NCBI RefSeq assembly: GCF_040373385.1
Contig: NZ_JBDXXH010000001.1
Coordinates: 248,675 to 312,674 of the forward strand
Source: Nitratidesulfovibrio sp.
GTDB taxonomy: Bacteria; Desulfobacterota; Desulfovibrionia; Desulfovibrionales; Desulfovibrionaceae
Reading direction: 5' to 3'
Length of the DNA: 64,000 nucleotides
The stretch's first letter is position 1. Each line of letters begins with the position of its first letter. The notes under the pieces are model-generated. The model worked only from the letters and a program-made list of their open reading frames with translations. It made no database searches and had not been told where the DNA came from. Made by a program: the position numbers and the translations under genes. Shown here one piece after another: positions 18,483 to 27,237 of this stretch.

Positions 18483-19937
18483 ATGATAGATTTAAAAGTT
18501 ATCCGCTCAAAAGCTGCCAAACTCAAAAAGGGTCAGAGTCCTCGTGTACTCGACCTGTTCTCAGGGTGTGGCGGGTTGTCTCTCGGTTTCCACGCTGCCG
18601 GGTTTAATATCGCTGCGGCCATTGAATATAACAAAGAAGCTGCCAGATCTCATGGCGTTAATTTTCATCCTGGCGACCCTGCTCATTCTCAGGCACGGGA
18701 TATAACCCAGACTCAGCCTCAGGATTTTACCACTGCTCTTAACCTTGGGCCCGCTACGACGGCTTTCGACGTAATAATCGGAGGTCCTCCGTGCCAAGCG
18801 TTTGCCAGAGTTGGTCGCTCAAAGCTCAGAGAAGTGGCAGATCATCCGGAAGCCTATAGACACGACCAAAGGGCAAGACTTTATATAAATTATCTGGATT
18901 ATGTTGACGCCTGTATTCCTCTGGCCGTTGTCATGGAGAACGTGCCGGATATGCTGAATCATGGCGGGCATAATATCGCCGAAGAGGTCGCAGAAGTCCT
19001 TTTCAATCGGGGCTATGTCTGTCGCTATACATTATTAAATGCAGTTCATTACGGCGTTCCGCAGATGCGGGAACGGATGTTTCTCGTCGCCATTCATAGA
19101 GAGGTTGCAGATACTGTAGCATTTCCAGGTGCGACGCATGCCTATGACTTACCAACAGGTTATGAAGGGACGCGAAGTTGCGCCCTGAAGCTTCTGGTTG
19201 GTAAAAGTTCTTCTTATTCCCCCGCACCGGTCGCCCAGGCTTCTCTTCCGCCTGCCATAACCGCAAAGCAAGCTCTTCAGGATCTTCCGGCTATTGATGC
19301 CAGAAAAATGTTGGCAACTGGCGAACTGAAGCGGGGTGCCCGCCGCTTTGATCTCCCTGTGTCATGGAAAGGGGAGCAGCAGCTTTCTCCTTATGGAGAA
19401 TTAATGCGTACTTGGCCCGGATTTGCCGGGACTGAAGAAATTTTTGATCATGTAATACGCTATCTGCCAAGGGACTATGAGATTTTTGCGCGACTTAACC
19501 CTGGAGATCAGTATCCTGAAGCGTTTAAGATGGCTGAGGCCATGTTTGCAGAAACTCTTCGAAAGGCTGAACAGGCCAGCGGGAAAAAAATAAAATCGAA
19601 TTCGTCCGCCTGGAAAGCTCTTCGTGAGCGTATTGTTCCTCCATACGATCCTGGAAAATTTCCTAATAAATGGCGGAAAATGGAGGCGGACGCCCCCAGC
19701 CGTACCCTCCTCGCCCACCTTGGAAAAGACAGCTATAGCCACATTCACTATGCCAGTGAGCAGGCAAGGACGATCTCTGTCCGAGAGGCGGCACGGCTGC
19801 AATCATTTCCTGATGGTTTTGTCTTTTGCGGAACCATGAATCCAGCGTTCCAGCAGATAGGAAATGCTGTCCCTCCTTTACTTGCAAAAGCGATTGCAGA
19901 AACCTTACTCCAACAGCTCGTTTCTGATGGGAAGTGA
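18483..19937 (+). CDS. DNA (cytosine-5) methyltransferase
   Basis: 484-residue C5-cytosine methyltransferase using S-adenosylmethionine. Motif I is DLFSGCGGLSLGFHAAG near residues 22-38; motif IV GGPPCQAF contains catalytic C104; motif VI is VVMENVPDML; motifs IX and X are REAARLQSFPDGF and QQIGNAVPPLLAKAIAE. The target-recognition region is the variable stretch at about residues 230-400, so the methylated site cannot be read from sequence. It lies first in a four-gene set with NurA-like, HerA-like and Vsr genes. It is much AT-richer than the flanks, consistent with transfer. The gene behind it starts 14 bp downstream, so they form an operon. It probably marks self DNA, with Vsr repairing deaminated 5-methylcytosine. 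Confidence 0.95.
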   Translation: MIDLKVIRSKAAKLKKGQSPRVLDLFSGCGGLSLGFHAAGFNIAAAIEYNKEAARSHGVNFHPGDPAHSQARDITQTQPQDFTTALNLGPATTAFDVIIGGPPCQAFARVGRSKLREVADHPEAYRHDQRARLYINYLDYVDACIPLAVVMENVPDMLNHGGHNIAEEVAEVLFNRGYVCRYTLLNAVHYGVPQMRERMFLVAIHREVADTVAFPGATHAYDLPTGYEGTRSCALKLLVGKSSSYSPAPVAQASLPPAITAKQALQDLPAIDARKMLATGELKRGARRFDLPVSWKGEQQLSPYGELMRTWPGFAGTEEIFDHVIRYLPRDYEIFARLNPGDQYPEAFKMAEAMFAETLRKAEQASGKKIKSNSSAWKALRERIVPPYDPGKFPNKWRKMEADAPSRTLLAHLGKDSYSHIHYASEQARTISVREAARLQSFPDGFVFCGTMNPAFQQIGNAVPPLLAKAIAETLLQQLVSDGK

Positions 19938-19951
19938 TCCGGAAGGTGGCT

Positions 19952-21895
19952 ATGCCCAACGCACAGAATAATCTTGAAGAAATTATAGTCGTCCGTTCTT
20001 TGGCTGACTCTGATCTGGGAATTTTTGCTGCTCACAGACAATACATAGCCAGCAAACAACGTGCGGTGAATATCAACGCTCCGACTGCAAAACTTATATT
20101 ATCCCCACAGCTTTTTGGTGGAGAAGGTGCTCTGCTCGATTGCATCACGGTGTTCGGGGATATTACGGTTCGAAAAATGCGGAGTTTTAAGAAGGTTCAT
20201 AAAAATTGGAGGCTTGGTGGAGAGAAGCTGGACGGTAGTGAGTTTTCAAAGCTGGATTCTAAAGACTTTATCTTGATGCGAACCATTGCCGGAAATGACG
20301 GGAGTCATCCTGTAGCCATCACATTTGTCGGGAAAAAAACGGATCAGATTATTCATGCCGGGATCGCAGCAATTCTGGAAAAACGTCTCGATAAAAGTAT
20401 GGCTGTGGTCATGGAGCAGGAAGAAGATTTTAGCGCGCTGTCCCGATATTGTCCTTCAGTCTCTGAATTGGAGGCAGGCATCCGCCCTGATACCGTAAGT
20501 AGCGCCACTGCATTTCCCCCGATGCCTTCTGAGGAAAAGATTGAAGAGAAAAAATTACGCTCAATGAAAGAAAAAATACACCAGCCTCATATCCTGGAAA
20601 GAATGCTCCAGGTCGCTGGTGACCTTTCAGCCCCAGCCCAGCACAGATTTTTGCAAACCGTAGAATATGTAGCATCTGCCCTGCGTGAAATTCTTCTGGA
20701 AACAGGCCGGATAGTCAATATCCCCAAAGGTCACACTAAGCTTTGGAAGAGCGTAGCGGGTAAACCTATCGGATTCGTCGACGGGGGGCTTGCCAATCTT
20801 TCCATGCTGGGCTCTGCCCCCATCGCTGCGCGGGTTGGCGGGTATACCGTTGTTCCCGGCGACCATTCATCGGAACGTGAAAAATTTACTGTTCTGAAGT
20901 GTCTCATTGATGAACTTTACGCGTCCGGTGATGAGGGAGTCTTTTTAGACTGCTTTCCAGACCTCGGAGCCTTACGTGATGCCGCAAGGATTTCTATCGA
21001 AGCTGCGGGTGCTGTGCACTTGCTACGAGAACAGCCTGGGCTGACCTGGGTCATGCTGCATGGCTCATTAGTGAGCCCTGTTTCACGGTATACAGATGTC
21101 ATCCAAAATGAAGTAGTAAAGCATCGGTTTCCAAATTTTTCAGATAAAGCCCTTGAAGTGCTGCTCCCTGGCGATGGAAATGGCAGGTGTGGAAACGATG
21201 CTAATTTTATATGCACGTATCTGCGCCAGCTTGAACTGATGATGGAGTCGGGTGCTGTTGTTTGCGGAGTCGTTGAGCGTCCAAGCGCAACCTCGACAGT
21301 TTGTTATTCAATTCTCGAAAGTCTGGCGGATTGCGAATTGGAGCCGCTGGTTGACACAACTCCTGCGGACTGGAGGCGGACTTTCCGTAAGCTGATTGAT
21401 CCTTCAGATGACGAGGAGATGGAAGGGCAGCGCATTACAGATTCGTTGCTTTTTCGTTGCGTTCTTGAGCCAGGAGAGGCAATTCTTCCGGTTCTTGTGG
21501 AACGCAACCTTTTGAGAAAAGCTCCAGATGCCTGGAAAACAGTGATAGCCCGATACCCGAAGCCTATGGTTTCTTACCTCCAACCGACAGAATGGTGTGC
21601 GCCTGTCCGGATAGAGTTTTTTGAAAAGGACCTGCCACATTTCCGTTCAACGGCGGAGCTTATCATGCATTGCTGCCTGCTGCTTCCCAGATACGCATTT
21701 CCTGTCGGGCTGGATATCGTTGACAAATACGCAAAGATTCCCAATTGGATGAGTCGCCCTCTTAACACGCGGATGGCAGTAAATACACTGAAGCTGGCTC
21801 TAGATTCCGGAGATGAAAAGTTATTTGATTCTGTACGGCATATGCTCTGTGGTAGCGGGCGAGAATGGTTGTTGCGCCCCGGAATTTACCGCTGA
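19952..21895 (+). CDS. NurA-domain nuclease with an extra N-terminal domain
   Basis: 647-residue protein. The C-terminal part (from about residue 265) looks like NurA, the 5'-3' nuclease partner of HerA: GFVDGG with D277, a GSL motif near residue 371 (LHGSLVSP) and CGVVERPSATSTV further on. At the second motif NurA proteins commonly have Asp-Gly-Ser; here the residue is H370, which may alter catalysis, but my alignment is by eye. The first 160 residues form a separate domain I cannot assign, with the motif RSLADSDLGIFAAHR and SKQRAVNINA. It could be a target-recognition or second nuclease domain. The ATG at 19952 is chosen because GGAAGG lies five bases upstream; a GTG at 19934 overlaps the methyltransferase stop. 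It should form a DNA-end resection complex with the HerA-like ATPase encoded 26 bp downstream. Confidence 0.72.
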   Translation: MPNAQNNLEEIIVVRSLADSDLGIFAAHRQYIASKQRAVNINAPTAKLILSPQLFGGEGALLDCITVFGDITVRKMRSFKKVHKNWRLGGEKLDGSEFSKLDSKDFILMRTIAGNDGSHPVAITFVGKKTDQIIHAGIAAILEKRLDKSMAVVMEQEEDFSALSRYCPSVSELEAGIRPDTVSSATAFPPMPSEEKIEEKKLRSMKEKIHQPHILERMLQVAGDLSAPAQHRFLQTVEYVASALREILLETGRIVNIPKGHTKLWKSVAGKPIGFVDGGLANLSMLGSAPIAARVGGYTVVPGDHSSEREKFTVLKCLIDELYASGDEGVFLDCFPDLGALRDAARISIEAAGAVHLLREQPGLTWVMLHGSLVSPVSRYTDVIQNEVVKHRFPNFSDKALEVLLPGDGNGRCGNDANFICTYLRQLELMMESGAVVCGVVERPSATSTVCYSILESLADCELEPLVDTTPADWRRTFRKLIDPSDDEEMEGQRITDSLLFRCVLEPGEAILPVLVERNLLRKAPDAWKTVIARYPKPMVSYLQPTEWCAPVRIEFFEKDLPHFRSTAELIMHCCLLLPRYAFPVGLDIVDKYAKIPNWMSRPLNTRMAVNTLKLALDSGDEKLFDSVRHMLCGSGREWLLRPGIYR

Positions 21896-21921
21896 CGCAA
21901 CGATGAAAGGAGATTGATCGT

Positions 21922-23715
21922 ATGAGTGTTCTGAAAGATTTTCAGCAAGAAACTATAAAAAAGTGGCGTCCCGTTGGTACTGTTGTTGGAAATGCTGGCA
22001 CTTCGGAGTATACCTTCATTCTCAAGCAATATCAGGCAAAGGTCGGAGATATTGTAGCCCTGGGAATGCAAATTCCTGACAGTGACTATTCCTATCAGAG
22101 TACGATTTATGTATGGGCAAGAGTTGTTGACATAACGCGCTTCAATCCTTTCTTTCCGTACGAAGCTGCGCAGGAAATTGCCGGCGAGGGACTTTCCCTT
22201 GAAGATACAGTTTTGTCTGGAACCAGAGACCAGTTGGAAGCAACCGCTCTGATTCTTGGGGCAACATCTCCAGATGATTTGGGAAAACTGTTCCCGCTTA
22301 CCTACCCGGTGAAGCCTGCCTGCACGGTTTATAACCCTCCCACGGAAGCGGTCCGGACTCTTCTTGTCAGCGACAGAGAACGTGAGCATCCAGTTTCGGT
22401 TGGGTCGTTAATTGCCAGGCGTGATGTGGAGGTGACTCTTTCAGCCCGGCGTCTTGTTGCCCGCCATATGGCGATTCTGGCTATGACCGGCGGAGGGAAA
22501 ACTGTGGCCTCTCGCCGCATTATCCGGGAACTTATCCGCCTTGGATATCCGCTATTCATCCTTGATCCGCACGGCGACTATATCGGGTTGGTTAACTGCC
22601 ACGAATTACTGAAACAAGAAGCGCCTGATTGCGAGATAAAGCTTTTCTATCCCGACCTTCTGGTTCAGCAGAATGGTGAAGATCTTGTTACGACACTTAT
22701 TTTGCAAATGACAAATGGACTCACAGAGCCGCAGTCGGACTATCTTCGTGGTCTATATGACAGAAAGCCTGCGACTAATGGCCTCAGTGCCTTGACATAC
22801 ATTCAATTCCTGCTGAAGCAAATCGAACTGGATTTTGCAGATAAAGACGCTCCTAAAGGCTTATCTGGGAACTGGCGACCTAGCGTCGGAGCAGTCCGCA
22901 GATCTTTGAATATTGTCAGAGCCAAACTGGAAAGAATGCGCCTATCCAGCGAGCAGATGCGGCGGAGTCCCAAGCTGAAAGTACTGCCTTTTGAACCGTT
23001 GCCCAACCCGTTCAGCCAGCCGGAAGCCATTATTCGTCCAGGCCAAGTTTCTATCCTATATCTTGGAGGATATGACCATATTACCCAGTGCTCAATCGCT
23101 GCGATTACTCTTGAACGCCTTTTTGATCTACGTGCAAATCTCGGTGGAGAAATTCCACCATTCTTAGCTGTCATTGAAGAGGCACATACGTTTATCCCCT
23201 CTGTCAAAGAAGGAACTCAAGATGCGGTCTCTTTGCCGGTTATACGCAGAATTATAACCGAAGGCCGTAAATTCGGTACCGGACTCATGCTCATTTCGCA
23301 ACGACCCAGCCGTCTTGATGAAACTATTATTTCACAGTGCAACTCCTTCCTTATTCTGCGTCTTGTGAACCCCAGAGATCAGAATTTTGTTAGGGCGATT
23401 ATGGAGAACCTTACAGAATCAGATGCTAGAATGCTACCTGGGTTTGGCCCTGGTCAGGGCATTGTTAGTGGTCAGGTTGTTAAATTTCCGCTCCCTATTC
23501 ATATAAAAATGGATGAAGAACTGCTGGCGGCAGAAATCGGTGATGAAGACTTCTTTGAACAAGTTGAAGTGTGGAAGCCAGCGGCGAAAACTGTGGCAAA
23601 GAAAAAAATTGCCAGCAGCATTGCAAAAGCGGAAGCAACTCGAAGAAAGGCTACGTCCATCAAAAAGACAACAAAGCCAGCCGAAAGTAAACGAGGTCGA
23701 AAAAAGAAGGCATGA
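21922..23715 (+). CDS. HerA-family DNA-translocating ATPase
   Basis: 597-residue HerA/FtsK-superfamily ATPase. An N-terminal HAS-barrel-like region (about residues 1-150) precedes the RecA-type core with Walker A MTGGGKT (188-194) and Walker B FLAVIEEAHTF (414-424, catalytic Glu doublet), followed by LISQRPSRLDETIISQC, the HerA sensor/arginine-finger region. Members form hexameric rings that pump duplex DNA, usually together with NurA. The last 45 residues are very Lys/Arg-rich and probably bind DNA. AAAGGAG lies nine bases before the ATG. It overlaps the vsr start by four bases (ATGA), so it is co-translated with it. Together with the NurA-like protein it is the likely effector of this cassette. 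Confidence 0.92.
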   Translation: MSVLKDFQQETIKKWRPVGTVVGNAGTSEYTFILKQYQAKVGDIVALGMQIPDSDYSYQSTIYVWARVVDITRFNPFFPYEAAQEIAGEGLSLEDTVLSGTRDQLEATALILGATSPDDLGKLFPLTYPVKPACTVYNPPTEAVRTLLVSDREREHPVSVGSLIARRDVEVTLSARRLVARHMAILAMTGGGKTVASRRIIRELIRLGYPLFILDPHGDYIGLVNCHELLKQEAPDCEIKLFYPDLLVQQNGEDLVTTLILQMTNGLTEPQSDYLRGLYDRKPATNGLSALTYIQFLLKQIELDFADKDAPKGLSGNWRPSVGAVRRSLNIVRAKLERMRLSSEQMRRSPKLKVLPFEPLPNPFSQPEAIIRPGQVSILYLGGYDHITQCSIAAITLERLFDLRANLGGEIPPFLAVIEEAHTFIPSVKEGTQDAVSLPVIRRIITEGRKFGTGLMLISQRPSRLDETIISQCNSFLILRLVNPRDQNFVRAIMENLTESDARMLPGFGPGQGIVSGQVVKFPLPIHIKMDEELLAAEIGDEDFFEQVEVWKPAAKTVAKKKIASSIAKAEATRRKATSIKKTTKPAESKRGRKKKA

Positions 23716-24185
23716 AATTAATGGCGGATGTGCTGACCAGAGATCAGCGGCAGCGCAATATGCGCAACATCAAAGGCAAGAACACAAAGCCAGAAATTTT
23801 GTTGCGCAAAGCTCTTCACGCCCGTGGGTTGCGGTACCGGCTACATTATCGGAGGCTACCCGGAAGCCCTGATCTTGCTTTCCCTAAGTACCGCGCCGTT
23901 GTTTTTGTTCATGGGTGCTTCTGGCATCGGCATGGTTGTAAATATACAAGTATGCCTTCCACAAGAAGGGATTTTTGGAGTCAAAAATTCCTTCAAAACG
24001 TTAGACGAGATGAAAAAGTTGCCAAAGAACTGGAGCAGGCAGGCTGGCGCGTGGGTATTGTCTGGGAATGTCAGATAAAAAGAGCTCATGGAAATCTTGG
24101 TCCGCTCTGCGATCAGCTCATTTTGTTCTTAAAAGATATGCCCCGTTCTTTTTGTAGTATTGGGGCTCTATCAAGCAACACCTGA
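23712..24185 (+). CDS. vsr: Very short patch repair endonuclease Vsr
   Basis: 157-residue Vsr-type endonuclease that nicks 5' of T in T:G mismatches left by deamination of 5-methylcytosine. The catalytic Asp lies in GSPDLAF, the signature FVHGCFWHRHGC follows, and WEC near the end supplies the last zinc Cys, so zinc ligands and active site look intact. The N terminus from an in-frame ATG at 23721 (MADVLTRDQRQRNM) matches the usual Vsr start better than 23712. It overlaps the HerA-like gene. In R-M loci Vsr typically accompanies a C5 methyltransferase. A nicking nuclease role in restriction, as proposed for some Vsr-like proteins, is also possible. Confidence 0.93.
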   Translation: MKLMADVLTRDQRQRNMRNIKGKNTKPEILLRKALHARGLRYRLHYRRLPGSPDLAFPKYRAVVFVHGCFWHRHGCKYTSMPSTRRDFWSQKFLQNVRRDEKVAKELEQAGWRVGIVWECQIKRAHGNLGPLCDQLILFLKDMPRSFCSIGALSSNT

Positions 24186-24219
24186 ACATCACTTTCTTTT
24201 CCCTACGACGATTTGTTTA

Positions 24220-25128
24220 TTACCGCGTGGCTATCAGAATTCCGCCAAGGATCAGCGCGCCGCTCGTGAAGTGGGCGGGCGTCACCGGTTCGCCCAGCAG
24301 CAGCAACGCCTCCAGCCCGCTGAACGCGGGCAGGGAATAGTAGATCAGCGCCGCGCGGCTGGGGCCGATGGCGGCTATGGCCAGGTTCCAGCAACGGTAG
24401 GCCACCAGCGACGCCCCAAGCCCGATGTACAGCACCCCTGCCACGGCCTGCGGCGTGAACACGGGCATGGGCCCGGTGGAAAGCTCCCAGGCCAGCATGG
24501 GCAGAATGCCCAGCAGGCCGGGGATGAAGGTGGCCATGAGGAAGGTGGTCTGCCCCACGCCCGCCGGGCGCTTGCGCACCAGCACCGAATACCCCGCGAA
24601 CAGCATGGAGGCGGCCACCATCCACAGGTCGCCGCTGGTGAAGGTGAGCGTGGACAAGCGCGCAAGTTCGCCCCGCGTCACCAGCACCACGATGCCGGTC
24701 ACCGCCGTGGCCAGGCCCGCCAGGCGGCGCAGGGTCACCGCCTCGCCCAGGAACACCCGCGAGAACAGGATGATGAAGATGGGCGACGACGTGGCGATGA
24801 GCGCCATGTTCAGCGCGGCGGTGGTGCGCCCGGCCACGTAGATGAAGGTGTTGAACACCGAAACACCCACGAAGCCGGTCACGCAGAAATAGACAAGGTG
24901 GGCGCGCACCACGGGCCATTCGCGGCGCAACGGGCCAAGGCCGAAGGGCAGCAGCACGCAGGTGGCCACCAGCCACCGCGCGAACGAGACGGATACCGGC
25001 GGCATGCTGTCGGCCAGCGCGCGCGCCACGATGAAATTGCCGGACCAGATGACGGTGGCCGCCAGCGCCAGCAGGACGCCGCGCGTGCCACCGTTGCCGG
25101 GGCCGCCACTGCGGGGGGATGCATGCAT
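24220..25128 (-). CDS. EamA/DMT-family membrane transporter
   Basis: 302-residue inner-membrane protein with ten hydrophobic segments in two five-helix EamA repeats: LALAATVIWSGNFIVARAL in the first, LFAGYSVLVRK and LYIGLGASLVAYRCWNLAI in the second. This drug/metabolite transporter superfamily exports amino acids, nucleosides or other metabolites; the substrate cannot be told. The start at 25128 has GGAG eight bases upstream on the minus strand. It converges on the island, whose right junction lies at its 3' end. An antisense frame of 383 codons across it is a shadow. Confidence 0.9.
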   Translation of the reverse strand: MHASPRSGGPGNGGTRGVLLALAATVIWSGNFIVARALADSMPPVSVSFARWLVATCVLLPFGLGPLRREWPVVRAHLVYFCVTGFVGVSVFNTFIYVAGRTTAALNMALIATSSPIFIILFSRVFLGEAVTLRRLAGLATAVTGIVVLVTRGELARLSTLTFTSGDLWMVAASMLFAGYSVLVRKRPAGVGQTTFLMATFIPGLLGILPMLAWELSTGPMPVFTPQAVAGVLYIGLGASLVAYRCWNLAIAAIGPSRAALIYYSLPAFSGLEALLLLGEPVTPAHFTSGALILGGILIATR

Positions 25129-25834
25129 GGATGTACTCCGAAAATGGGAGCATCCTGCCTACGCCGGGGGCATGGGGGTGTCAAGCTGAGCCGGGTCGAG
25201 CCGGGTTGGGCCAGGTTCGGCCGGGCCGGGCCGTGCTGCGCCGGATTGGGCGGTGCGGGCCGTATGGCATGCGGCCGGGTGCAGCAGGCAGGGGGGCTTG
25301 GCGCGGCATGACCGCGACAGGCAGCACGTCGGCGTGGGGGGGGGCGTTACGCAGCGCGCCCCCGTCGGCGGGAACGACGGGGGCGCAGGCGGGAGGGATG
25401 CGTAGCTCTCTTGCGAAGCACACCAAGTGGCTTGGTGTTACGATTTAGTAAATCGTATGCATGATGTGTAGCTGTATATTGAAAACGTGTCAACATCGGC
25501 AAGTGATGCTTCGGCCTGATCTTGCGGAAACGGGCAGCCGCGCCTCCCTGTCCCGTCCGTCTGGCTGTCCCGCGTGTCCGCGCACCGCCCTTGTTCCTTG
25601 CGCCCTGTTTCCGACCAGGTGCGCCCATATCGCCCCGCATCGGGCCGGATAGGCCTGATTCCGCGTCGTTTCCGGTAGCCGCCCGCGCCATCCGGCTCCC
25701 TTGCCCGCAACGCCCGCGCGGGGTAGGAGAGGTGTTCGCGTCCACCCCGTGCCACCGCAGGCGCGCGGTGCCGCCGTGCGGTCATCCCGTGCGTGGCGGT
25801 GCGCCCTGCGCGCGAGAAGGAAAAGGAACCGACC
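25129..25834. other. Intergenic region with paired hairpins upstream of moeA
   Basis: No gene in 706 bp. At 25195-25262 there are degenerate GGGCCGGGT-type repeats. At 25420-25457 two perfect hairpins are adjacent: ACACCAAG/CTTGGTGT (3-nt loop) and TACGATTT/AAATCGTA (3-nt loop), in a locally AT-rich stretch that also contains GCTGTATATTG. They could be an operator or RNA structure for moeA, about 380 nt downstream, or a terminator relic. No Moco-riboswitch structure could be confirmed by eye. Confidence 0.5.
25420..25457 (+). promoter_or_regulatory. Two adjacent perfect palindromes, possible operator
   Basis: Palindrome 1 is 8+8 with loop TGG; palindrome 2 is 8+8 with loop AGT, starting at the next base. 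Both are perfect and stand out from the GC-rich surroundings. Tungstate- and molybdate-responsive regulators control moeA in some sulfate reducers, so a binding site is conceivable, but I could not match a known motif. Confidence 0.35.
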
Positions 25835-27136
25835 GTGACCATGACCGGATTTTTCAACGTCCTTTCGGTGCAGGCGTTCACCGAACTCTTGCGCGCCTTT
25901 CCGCCGCTGGCGGCGGAAACGGTGGACCTGCACCACGCCGATGGCCGCGTGCTGGCGGCAGACGTCATCGCCGCAGAAGACCTGCCCCTCACCGATCGCG
26001 CGGGCATGGACGGCTACGCCGTGCGCGCCGCCGATCTGTTCGGCACCACGGAAACAAATCCCGCCTACCTCGAATGCGACGGCAGGGTGGACATCGAGCA
26101 TCCCGCCGCCTTTGCCGTGGCGCCGGGCCGCTGCGCTGCCATCGTCACCGGCGGGGTCATGCCCGAAGGTGCCGACGCGGTGGTCATGGTGGAGCATACC
26201 CACGAGTTGGGGGCGGGCACCATCGAGATGCGCCGTGCCGTAGCCCCCGGCGAAAACGTGATGCTGCGCGGCGAGGACGCCATGGCGGGTGCCCCGGCCC
26301 TTGCGGCGGGCACCCGGCTGCGTCCCCAGGAAGTGGGCATGCTGGCCGCCGTGGGTGCCACGGCGGTGTGCGTGCACCGCGCCCCGCGCGTGGTCATCAT
26401 TTCCACCGGCGACGAACTGGTGGCCCCGCAGGCCACGCCCCGGCCCGGCCAGGTGCGCGACGTGAACAGCCACACCCTGGCCGCGCTGGTACGCAGGGCC
26501 GGGTGCGAGGCGCGCTGCCTCGGCATCGTGCCCGACGAACTGGACGCGCTGGAGGCGGCCCTGCGCGAGGGGCTGCGTGACGCCGACGTGGTGCTGCTGT
26601 CCGGTGGCAGTTCCGTGGGCGTGCGCGACCTGACCGTGGCCGCGCTGTCGCGCATCGAAGGGGCGGAGCTGCTGGCCCATGGCGTGGCCATCAGCCCCGG
26701 CAAGCCGACCATTCTCGCCCGTGTGCGTGGAGAGAACGGCGAGGGGGCCTGCCGCGCGGTGTGGGGCCTGCCGGGGCAGGTAACCTCTGCCCAGGTGGTC
26801 ATGTTCGTGCTGGGGGTGCCCTTCCTGCACCATCTTTCCGGCCGGGCCGACGCCTTCGACCGGTCGCTGTGGCCCGCGCGCCGGGTGCGTCTGGCGCGCA
26901 ACGTGGCTTCGCGGCAGGGGCGCGAGGACTGGGTGCGGGTGCGCATTGAACCCGCGACCCGCGAACCTGGAGACACAGGGGAGGGCGGAGGCGTTGCCGT
27001 GCCGCCGCCGGCCGTGCCGCTGCTGGGCAAGTCCGGCCTGCTGCACACGCTGACCGGGGCGCACGCGCTGGTGCGCATCCCCGAGCGGGCAGAGGGGCTT
27101 GTTGCAGGTTCCGAGCACGACGCATATCTCATCTGA
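25835..27136 (+). CDS. moeA: Molybdopterin molybdenumtransferase MoeA
   Basis: 433-residue MoeA, which inserts molybdenum (or tungsten) into adenylylated molybdopterin. Family motifs: GMDGYAVRAAD near the N terminus, STGDEL, the MoeA/MogA-like core LSGGSSVGVRDLT and ISPGKPTILA. The length is slightly above the usual 400-410, mainly from a C-terminal insertion (EPGDTGEGGG). The GTG at 25835 is preferred because AAGGAA lies six bases upstream; the ATG at 25841 is an alternative. It serves enzymes such as formate dehydrogenases, which sulfate reducers use widely. The mogA-like gene at 53055 acts in the same pathway. Confidence 0.93.
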   Translation: MTMTGFFNVLSVQAFTELLRAFPPLAAETVDLHHADGRVLAADVIAAEDLPLTDRAGMDGYAVRAADLFGTTETNPAYLECDGRVDIEHPAAFAVAPGRCAAIVTGGVMPEGADAVVMVEHTHELGAGTIEMRRAVAPGENVMLRGEDAMAGAPALAAGTRLRPQEVGMLAAVGATAVCVHRAPRVVIISTGDELVAPQATPRPGQVRDVNSHTLAALVRRAGCEARCLGIVPDELDALEAALREGLRDADVVLLSGGSSVGVRDLTVAALSRIEGAELLAHGVAISPGKPTILARVRGENGEGACRAVWGLPGQVTSAQVVMFVLGVPFLHHLSGRADAFDRSLWPARRVRLARNVASRQGREDWVRVRIEPATREPGDTGEGGGVAVPPPAVPLLGKSGLLHTLTGAHALVRIPERAEGLVAGSEHDAYLI

Positions 27137-27237
27137 TCCGGCGCGGCATGTGCGCTTCCGGCGGCGTCAGCGGCTCTTGCTTGCCGGAAGTGCACTCCCC
27201 GCGCTGTCGGCCACACCTTGATACGGAACAGCAAACC

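Larger units (their letters stand above)
17893..24219. other. Low-GC genomic island (methyltransferase, NurA, HerA, Vsr)
   Basis: From just after the response-regulator stop to just before the EamA stop, the sequence is clearly AT-richer than both flanks and codon use changes (many A/T third positions). It holds four same-strand genes and a 590-bp leader. The two junctions share a 10-bp direct repeat, GAATTCCGCC, at 17878-17887 and 24237-24246, each inside the 3' end of a flanking gene. No integrase, transposase or tRNA is present, so the mode of acquisition is unclear. Horizontal transfer is inferred from composition. Confidence 0.8.

Noticed and set aside
18483..24185. Interpretation of the island as BREX or DISARM
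   Set aside because: No PglZ, BrxC, DrmA/B helicase or PLD gene; the ATPase is HerA type, so these systems do not fit.
24160..25311. Plus-strand frame of 383 codons over the EamA gene
   Set aside because: Gln/Arg/Gly-rich antisense shadow; the minus strand encodes a coherent ten-helix transporter.
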